The notes under the pieces: generated by a model | Databases searched by the model: none | Told to the model about the DNA's origin: nothing | What the model saw: only the letters and a program-made list of their open reading frames with translations | Made by a program: the position numbers and the translations under genes | Assembly: GCA_001972305.1 (NCBI GenBank) | Contig: BDDD01002391.1 | Span: 75,525 to 139,524 of the forward strand | DNA: 64,000 bases | DNA from: Cephalotus follicularis | Taxonomy: Eukaryota > Streptophyta > Magnoliopsida > Oxalidales > Cephalotaceae | Direction: 5' to 3' | Shown: positions 56,105 to 64,000 of the stretch, one piece after another | Numbering within the stretch: position 1 is the first letter of the stretch | How the letters are laid out: each line of letters begins with the position of its first letter

Positions 56105-57411
56105 TTCATGAAACTGAACAGACCCACCATAGGAAACCTATTTGGAAAGCCATACCTATGTCAATAGGATTCCTATAGTCTTGGTAGTGTATAGTCTATG
56201 GTGACTAGTAGACCATTCATGGAGCTACGTTGTATCGTTAGACCTGAGCGGCTGGCATGCATTGTGTTGTAACTGCTTGACTTTGATTTCTGCCTTCCCC
56301 AGCACTAGCCACGTGCGGGCAAAAGGGTTGTCTTTGGGCCTTGTGGGAGCTTCATTGAGATGTATGGGCGAGTTCACAATAAGGGATCGTCACACCCGTA
56401 TGAAGGGTGATCGGCTCTATATTATTTATGTTCATTGAGATTCTAAAACCCTGATCAGGTATAGGCAGACTGGAAATGGGGTTTCCGGGGATGTTTGCCG
56501 AAAGTCTCAATGCGTACGTAAATTTATAGTTATCGCGACTTTACCTAGGGGTGACATTATTCCGAACCCTAGGTCGTGGTCGGAGCTAAGTATGACGTAG
56601 GATACATGGCACATATGCCGATGACTGGATAAAGTACTGGTTTACCAGATGTCGACTTATAGACGTAGTTTATTCTACGGATCCGGGCGGTGATGGGATT
56701 CACACCGGGGCTGTTTTAATAGTCGGGGACTATTGGGATAGTCGTACCAGAACGTATGGGATGTTTTGGGAAATTTATAGTCGTACTGGATTCAAGCCGG
56801 GCTTTCGGGTCCCACCTGATTATTGGAAAAGCGATGTGTGCTGCACACATGCTAGCTTGGCGGGAAATCTAGTTTTTAAACTAGTATATATTTAATTTGA
56901 TATTAGTGGTTTTTATTTATTTATTTACCACCGTATTATCAAATTGATATATCAAGAGAAACCACAGTGGGAGTATGCTTATCATACGTTGTGCTGGGAG
57001 CACAAAATTAAAACGAGAGAGAAACAATTTTAAACAAAATAAAAGGAGAAAAACAAAAGACATTAATAGGGATTGATTTTTTTTTAAAGTCTCCTGCCTT
57101 TTGTTTTTTTTTTGTCTTCTCCCGTACGCAGATAAGGAGGAAAACGCACGGAACCGTGCGTTGCACGCTGTAGGCGCGCTTCCGGCCGGGGAAAGTGACG
57201 CGCGGTGGCGTCGGTGGCCGGGGAAGAGGACCTGCTCGTCCACGGTGAGTCCTCCTCTCTTCCTCCTTCTCTTTTCTCCCCCGTTTCTCTTTGTTTCGGA
57301 CCGACGCTTTGTGCGTCACCCGCTGCCGGCCTTCTCTTCCGCCGTCGATGGTCTCGGTAGGTGGAGCCGCTTCGGCTCTACCTATCTCGGCCCTAGACTA
57401 GGTGTGACCGG
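56105..57411 (+). repeat. Cop2c 3' LTR remnant
   Basis: Matches Cop2b 59510-60840: CCCACCATAGG start, the TTCGGGTCCCACCTGATTAT block near 56806, and a GC-rich segment 57120-57400 with GGTGGAGCC...GGCTCTACCTAT. It stops at GTGTGACCGG before Gyp4c resumes. Confidence 0.85.
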
Positions 57412-60400
57412 TTTTAACAATTCATTGATCGTACATCTCATAGGAGGAAAACGATATCAATACAATAGTGGTTCCCAATTGGAGAACAAAACAGTAGGTA
57501 CCTCTCATAGGAGGAGTAGTAAATCATTGGCAATAAGTTTTCATTTTGAAACCATTAGTAAAACCCATATCCGTGCTTATAGCACTTAGTTTGGTTTAAT
57601 CATTGAAGATAAGTGATAATAGTGTTGAAGAACACTTAGACAGTATATACGAATTATGACAGTAGTATATACAGCAAACAGTGAAGCACAATAGCAATTC
57701 AAGACATTCAATGAGGTAATTAGCATACCATAGTCATTCATGTGCAACTCACACAAGGGTTGCATACTTGTTTAGTTTCTGAAATGTAATTGTATATAAG
57801 GACAGGATTGATTGTTCTAATCATCCATATGGAGGCCAAGTTAATTACATTAAAATTAAGGCCAAAACAGGACCTATATCAGAACTTTATCCCAGGATAG
57901 TCGGTTGTTCTCAAGAACAGTCGGCTGTTTCGATTGAGTAGTCGACTGTTTTCTCTTAACATCGACTAGATAGATTGAGTAGTCGACTGCCATGAAGAAT
58001 AGTTGACTGCTTTTCCCAGAAAAAGCAGGCAGTAGCAGGTTATGTATTTTAATGTCTAATTACCAACTTAAACAACACATGCAATCAACCAGAAATTATC
58101 CATACATGATATGCATAATATATCTTCCAAAAACATGTCATTACCCCTACCTCAATGGATATCCCGAGATCAATTGGGATTGATCTCTCTCTTTGAGTTT
58201 CCAAGCCTTTTCACCAACCAATCCTCCAAAATCCAGTAATTATTTATCTTTGCATGTTACAGAAGATGTATATATGTATAGTCAATATACACATACCTAG
58301 AGACAAATATAACAACAACTATAATCGAATTACAGGCTTATCAACAATTCCTTAACTCCACTTTCACATTTAACCACATCTATTACAATTTCTATCTCCA
58401 AATTGCAGCTTACTACTGGTGATCATGTTTAATCAGTGGTTATAGGATGAATGTGAGACTGTTTAACTATAACCTTAATACTAACAGAGCTTGGAGCTTA
58501 CCAGGAAATCCAAGCTTCAAGTCCTCCTTACACTCTAATCCTTCAACATGCATCCACTTGCCAACAGCTACTGTCCAGAGTTTCCTTCTCTCTCAAGTGT
58601 TTTCAACATTCATACTGTAATCTAACAGCTGATATACAGGCTTAAGAGCTTTAGAATTCGCCAGATTGTCATTAACTCAGCCTTCTCTTTTCTCTTTCTC
58701 ACATGATCACTCCTCTCTCATTTTTCTATCTTTTTCTCACTACTCTGCTGTGATTGCAGGTTGCAGGTCTGCAGAGTACATGCAAGGCACTCCTTTTGCA
58801 TGTGAGGGCAGCTGCTGGCTTCGCATAACACCTGTCCAACATGCCTTGCCTCTACCCTGTCTCATATGCATGCGCAGACACATGTTCTGTACCATTCCAG
58901 TCGACTGTCTTTAACAGGCAATCGACTGTCACACCACGCATCAGCCAGTCGACTGTTCCCCTGTGGCAGTCGGCTGTCGATGGCTGCTTTTGGTTATTTT
59001 AGGTCCATTTGTTCAATTAAATTAACAACCACAATCCGTATAATAATTGGATAATTAATCTCAATCAAAATGTATATTTTATTTAAAATTGGAGCAATGT
59101 ACATTAATTGAAATTTCGGTTATTACATGACATACTCTTGAATCGTACATTCTTAGTTCTATTCATGTTTGATTGTGCATTTTAAATAAAAGATTGGCAT
59201 CTTGCTATATGTATTATCCCATACCGTCTCTATGGATCAGTTGATCACCATGTCAGCAGAATACACATATAGTGCCCTGTCCGTAAAGGGTTGGATCTCG
59301 TGCCTGAGAGGTTATGAGAATGAGATCCTTACTCCCTTGTGACAGAAGTTCCAAGTCATATGTTCACTTTCTTAGGGCAATTGATGAACCGCAAAGACTT
59401 GCCGTGTTATGCTTGCTTCGAATGGTAAATGAGGATGGATCATCTCATTGCCATTTGGGTTTTTCCCCAAAGCTGATGCGGGGTGCGTGCAGAGGCATGA
59501 CATTGAGCCGACCCACCATAGGTTATCTATTCGGAGAGTGAACACCTCTGTCAATAGAGTTGCTATTGTCGCGGTAATGCTTTGTCAAAGGTGACTAGTA
59601 GATCACATGTGATTTACGTTGTATCGTTAGACTTGAGCGGCTGGCATATGATGTGTAGTAACTGCTTGGCTTTGATATCCGACTTCCCCAGCACTAGCCA
59701 CGTGCTGGCAAAAAGGTTGTCTTTGGGCCTTGTGGGAGCTGCATTGAGATGTGTGGACGGGTGCGCAAGATGGGATCGTCGCACCCGTGTTGAGGGTTAT
59801 AGGCTCTATAACATCTGTGACCGTTGAAGACTTAAAGTCCTGGCCAGGCACTGGGAGATTGCGAACGAGAGGTTTCCAAGGATATCTCCTATAGTCTTAG
59901 TGCGTTCATAGAATAATAGTTATCATGGTTTTACCTAGGGGTGACATTTAACCAAACCCTAGTCCGCGGTCGGAGCCGAGATGACGAAGGATACGCGGCA
60001 CACAAACCGATGACAGTGATAAAGTACCAGGGAACCGGTTAACGAATGATAGACGTGGTACTTTTTGGTCCGCGGATTCGGGGGTGATTATAGATCACAC
60101 CGGGACTATTAGCTGCATAGTCATACCAGAACTTCGGGATATTCTGAGAAATTTATCATCGTACCGGAAATCCACCGGGCTTTCGGGTCCTGCCTGATTA
60201 TTGGAAAAGTGACGCATGCTGCACACATGCTCGCTTGGTGGTAAATCTAGTTTTTAACTAGTATATATTATTTTGACATTAGTGGTTTGTTTTTCGTTCT
60301 ACTAATAGTCATCTTGATATATAAGAGATTTGAAGCCGGAGCATGATTTAATTTTATTAAATCAAATTTAAAGAGAGAGTCTTTAATTTACAAAGGGGAG

Positions 60401-63400
60401 AAACATTTTAATTTCGAAAGAGACTTTAAAATTATAAAGGAGAAAAGAATAAAAGAAAAAGAGCGAGAGAGACTTAATATTTATTAAGTCAAAATGCATT
60501 TTAAAAATTTTTTTTTTTTAAAAATGTAATCTCTCTCACACTCTCTCCCATTCTCTCCCGTGGGTTTTGGGCGAGGTAGATGCGCGCTACGCGTGCGCAC
60601 AGTGCAGGGGCGCTGTTCGGCCGAGGAAGATGGCCGATTTGGTGACGTACGTCCTCCTTGGTATGCCTCCTTCCCTCCGTCTCTCCCGTTTTTCCCTCTT
60701 TCTCCTTGATTCTCTCTGGCAGCAGAATTGCGTTTCTACCACCGCTGCTTGCTCTGGCGTCTCTCTTCCACCACTGTTGGTCTCAGTGGGTGGAGCCTTC
60801 ATGGCTCTACCTATTCCGACCTTAGACTAGGTGTTACCGGCAATGCTTGTCCAGGTTTTTGCGCACCAAGTCAACTCCATCAACTTGGCATTTTGTGAGT
60901 CATGGCTCGACATTTTGGCCCGAGTCACGATGAGTTTTTGGCATGGGTGTGTCAGGCTGAAGGTGTGGATCCGTTTGGTGGCTTGGTGGCCGCTAACGAC
61001 GAACGACGAGTCAACCCCGTGACTCGCTGCTGGTTGTTTTCGTCATTCAAGGTTAAGTCTTGTCGAGTCTCGGCCACCAGCGTGTTCGTCGGGGTGTTGG
61101 CGTCCACTTATGTTAAGGCCGGTCAATGGCGAGTTGATCGAGACTCACTGAGTCTGAACTTAGTGAGTCGCCACCTCTGGCCGCTGTGTTTCAGCGCGGT
61201 TCTAAGCAAGTATCTTGTAGTTTAGGGTTGAGCAATTTTTTCAAGTCCGTTGTTGTCAATAACAGACCGAATGTGGACTGTCCAAAAACCGGCGGTGTTA
61301 CCGGTGACCGACATTTGTTACTGCAAGCGTGTAGCGGCAAAGTGGTGGAGCCTCCAACGTTGGTATGATTGCTTCACTCTTACTTTTATTGTTACCGACA
61401 TGTGTTCGGTTTATCTTTATGTGCATGCTTGATTTTGTTTTGGTTCGATTGTTAATTTAATGGAGAACCCAGGCTTTTGTATTTGGTACTAAGATGTAAG
61501 TGTGGACCATGACTTTTAGTCTTGGTGTTTTTGAAAAATTAAAATTATACACACTTGCGTCCTAGGAACAAATCGACCGGGAACCCTTGCCAGGTTTCCA
61601 ACACAAGGCACGAAGTCAATGCGTCGACGCCCTGCATTGACGTTGACGCCTAAAGTGCCGGCAAGATATGTCAAAGAAATGAAAGAAGATGCGTGAGGGA
61701 CAAAAGTACGAGTTTTCCACTTCCCTATGATCTGCACTGATGAAAATAAAGGTGAGAAGTGATTGATGGAGGTCTTGCCACCTACCACAAGGGCAGATAG
61801 GGAGGAGTGACTCCATTAAAGTTCCTCTCCTCTTCTCCGAACCCCACACCAGTGAAAGTGAGAGTGAGTCAGAGCATTGTTGTTCTGCCACTTTAAGCCA
61901 GAAAAAGAAGCTTGAGGACCAGATCTTGGAATTCGGAAGTGGAGTGATCGAACAGAATCTTGAAGCTTGGAGAAGCTGAGGATAGGATTAGAGATTAAAG
62001 AAGTGGACTTTCGATTCCTAACTTAGAATCAAAGGTAGGTAGTAGGGTTCATGACATGTTTATGAAAATATGACATGTATATTGTGTTATGGTGAATGCG
62101 AGTGAATGCATGTTGATTCTAAGTGTTAAATCCCTGCTTGATTGAAATGATTGTCAACTGATTGTACTTCTGCATTCGATTCACATCGACGCCTAAGCGA
62201 TTGACGTTAACGCCTTAACTGGAATAGGCAGTATTTTGTACGGATAGGTTGGTTTTCGTCAATGCCTAAGTGGTTGACGTTAACGCATAGCTGGAATTAG
62301 TTGATGTTTCGTACGGTTAGGATGATTTACATCGACGCCTAGGTATACATTGACGCATAAAACCTACTAGTTTTTCCAGGACATCGACGCCTAAAAGGAC
62401 GACGTTGACGCTTAAGGTTCCTACCTTAATGCGTCGATGCCAATGTTGAACGTTGACACCTAAGGTCTTTCCTTAATGCGTTAACACACATTTTGAATAT
62501 TGACGCGTAAGTGACGTTAACGCCTAGGACACATGTTGACTCATAAGTGCTCGTTGATGCCTAAGATATACGTCGATGCCAATAGTGATTGTTTACATTT
62601 TGAGCATATGTTTGCTTGCATTTTTCTGGTTTGATTCCTAGAACCACCAATGGTTGTATTGATTGAGTGATTGCATATTATTGAAGTGATATACTGTTAT
62701 ATATATTATATATATCTATCAAGTGATTTCAAGTGCTCTACTATTGGTGCTGCACGCATAACGAAATGGTTTTCTATTACTGCTTTTAAAGGAAAACTAA
62801 ATGTATTGTTTTGTTTCCTCAAAAGGGAAACCTAGTGAAGTGTTTTACTGTTCCTCCAAGTGAGGCACAATCAGTGAAGTGTTTTATTGTTTCCTCAAAA
62901 GAGATTTTAAGTGAAAGTGTTTACCGTTTTCTCAAAGAAAACTAGTGTTATTTTACATATTATATATATGTAATTTCAGTGATTGACTGTGATTGAAGTG
63001 TTTCGGATAGTCATGTGGCATGGAGTATGCCGCTGATTACGGAGGTGAGCGGATGTGCCAGGAGTTGGCTCCAGCTTATTCACCAAATTTATCTGCATTG
63101 CAGACAGTGAGTGTTATATTGCCTGCCAAGTGTCGGCAATAAGTGTTTACCTAGTCTATCACATCAGAGTGCATTGTGATAGTCAGGTGGTGTATCGGTT
63201 GAGCTAGGAGGTACAACTAGATGACACCCACCCAATGTAGTGATTGATTGTACCCTTGAGCGGTATTCTTGAAAGTGATTGATTGCAGCCATTTGGCATG
63301 ATTGCTTATATATATTCATCATATATATACTTAGTGTTTAATGATATAATTGCCATGCATTATTACATTCATATATTCATTGTCATGTATATTTTCCTAC

Positions 63401-63752
63401 TTAGCCAAGTGAGGACAACGGCTAACACCTACAATTACAGATTGAAGTGAAGGATTGCACGTGCTGTTGAAGCTATACTTTGAGGCTTCTTATTTCAAGG
63501 TTGTTAAGTTGTAATGTTATCGAATATTGTAATAAAGTCATACTCTGTTATGTTATAGTTACATTTTCAATATGTAATGTATAACCTGTGTTGTGATTGG
63601 GAGCATGTACTATGGGCTGCATGCGGATATTATATATAATCCAGTATTATCGAATGCTTCCGCAAAGTTTTTTTAAATTATTGGATTTTAATGAATACTG
63701 GATTAACTGAGAGCCATGTGTAACAAATGGTAATTGAGAACGGGGTGTGACA

Positions 63753-63862
63753 GACGTGGTATCAAAGCTTATATTAAATTTTAAGCTATCGCTGGGATAC
63801 TATCCTTGGTGATTTAATGAATTGTTCCTGATGATTAACTCATTCCTTATAGGGACAAAATG
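63753..63862 (+). other. Gyp4b leader start with primer binding site
   Basis: TGGTATCAAAGC (63757-63768) is one change from the initiator tRNA-Met complement. The next 90 bp (TAAGCTATCGCTGGGATACT) match the Gyp2b leader at 25108, linking Gyp2 and Gyp4 as related families. Confidence 0.85.
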
Positions 63863-64000
63863 TGTAATAACTACAAAAATTCAATTAATGTATATTGCTC
63901 CAATTTTAAATAAAATATACATTTTAATTGATATTATATGTCCAATTATCATAGTAACTGTGGTTGTGAGTGCTTGGGTTGGTTGAAACGCAAATCGATA
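63863..64000 (+). repeat. Gyp4d: start of another Gyp4-type LTR
   Basis: TGTAATAACTACAAAAATTC, matching the inverted right end of Gyp4c (59126 leftwards). It lies only 110 bp past the Gyp4b LTR and runs off the window. It is either the 3' LTR of a nearly empty Gyp4b or a new insertion. Confidence 0.75.

Larger units (their letters stand above)
50820..57411 (+). mobile_element. Cop2c: old, doubly truncated copia element inside Gyp4c
   Basis: A 5' LTR remnant (50820-51114), a primer site, a leader, remnants of gag, integrase, RT and RNase H in Cop2a order, and a 3' LTR remnant (56105-57411). The 5' LTR lacks its start and the 3' LTR lacks its end. About 400 bp of the Gyp4c host is also lost, so deletions followed insertion. 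It is much more decayed than Cop2a. Confidence 0.85.
50374..59126 (-). mobile_element. Gyp4c: gypsy-type LTR in two parts, TSD TGACA
   Basis: 50374-50819 and 57412-59126 align with the two ends of Gyp4a, leaving about 400 bp unrepresented between them. TGACA flanks it at 50369-50373 and 59127-59131. On the plus strand it begins TGTCACACCCCG and ends TTATTACA. CAGTCGACTG-type palindromes lie at 57897-58015 and 58900-58980. Cop2c occupies the middle. Confidence 0.85.
50309..61603 (+). mobile_element. Cop2b: solo copia LTR, interrupted by Gyp4c
   Basis: Own parts are 50309-50373 and 59127-61603 (about 2.54 kb). TGTTGGATTAGGG start, TTTCCAACA end, flanked by AAAGG (50304-50308) and CAAGG (61604-61608), a 5-bp duplication with one change. 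The first 900 bp or so match the Cop2a LTR, but its distal half (60280-61500) is a different, GC-rich module. No primer site adjoins it, so it is a solo LTR. Confidence 0.82.
49984..63752 (+). repeat. Gyp4b LTR (about 2.47 kb of its own sequence), split by Cop2b
   Basis: Own parts are 49984-50308 and 61604-63752. Start TGTAATGACCGC, end CGGGGTGTGACA followed by a primer site, so it is a 5' LTR. GTCGAC/GTTAAC-type motifs at 50145-50305 and 61617-62580 (GCGTCGACGC at 61621-61630; repeated GACGTTAACGCCTA). The family landmark TTAGCCAAGTGAGGACAACG is near 63404. It matches Gyp4a along its length. No gene is seen. Confidence 0.88.

Noticed and set aside
57101..57589. 162-codon open frame in GC-rich sequence
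   Set aside because: It crosses the junction between Cop2c LTR and Gyp4c LTR, so it cannot be an old gene; no domain. The matching part of Cop2b does not keep the frame.
60567..61225. Open frames in the Cop2b LTR suggesting a captured host gene
   Set aside because: No recognisable protein and no conservation of frame with Cop2c; kept only as a GC-rich LTR module.
1..64000. Endogenous pararetrovirus or host gene remnants
   Set aside because: No movement protein, coat or transactivator motifs seen; every pol segment fits copia or gypsy order, and no host exon was recognised.

Overview
The window is plant nuclear heterochromatin. I see no host gene, rRNA, tRNA gene or CRISPR array. Almost every base belongs to LTR retrotransposons inserted into one another, all damaged. 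The tRNA-iMet and tRNA-Asp type primer sites, UBN2-type copia gags, Athila-like gag/PR/RT and Tekay/Del-like gypsy pol point to a flowering plant with a large, repeat-rich genome. I cannot name the species. One 25-N gap (15593-15617) marks a scaffold joint.

Labels used here. Cop1 is a Ty1/copia element on the minus strand at the left edge. Gyp1 is a gypsy element it interrupts. Gyp2a/b/c are a pol-less gypsy family with very long LTRs. Gyp3 is a truncated gypsy. Gyp4a-d are gypsy-type LTRs of about 2.5 kb. Ath1/2/3 are Athila-like elements. Cop2a/b/c are a second copia family.

Layout. 1-3356: Cop1 (gag and 5' LTR, minus) inside the Gyp1 integrase. 3357-8852: end of Gyp1 pol and its 3' LTR, which holds Gyp2a (4965-8042, TSD GCAAA). 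8853-11916: Ath1 5' LTR and gag, inserted in the Gyp1 LTR. 11917-36190: Cop2a, inserted in the Ath1 gag and carrying Gyp3 (14818-20999) and Gyp2b (23976-34101, TSD TCCAG). Gyp2b itself holds the solo LTR Gyp4a (26453-29117) and a Cop1-family solo LTR (31988-32434, TSD AAAGT). 36191-37480: Gyp2c LTR fragment in the Cop2a 3' LTR. 37481-49983: Ath2 on the minus strand, split by Ath3 (42100-49066, TSD ATCAC). 49984-63752: Gyp4b LTR holding the solo LTR Cop2b (50309-61603), which holds Gyp4c (50374-59126, TSD TGACA), which holds the decayed Cop2c (50820-57411). 63863 to the end: start of a further LTR, Gyp4d. Nesting reaches five levels on both sides.

How the parts work. Only retroelement functions are present: gag (particle), PR, RT/RNase H and integrase, with LTR promoters, primer sites and polypurine tracts. 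All coding regions carry stops or frameshifts, so none looks able to move by itself. Gyp2 and Ath3 have lost pol and would have needed enzymes from relatives.

The most unusual signal is that nearly every LTR, of copia and gypsy alike, carries dense clusters of degenerate short palindromes centred on GTCGAC. Each family has its own flanking arms (AGC..GCT, CAG..CTG, GAG..CTC, or a GTCGACGTC form). The retroelement coding regions largely lack them. Three TSD-proven insertions fell inside such clusters, at similar CAAA sites.
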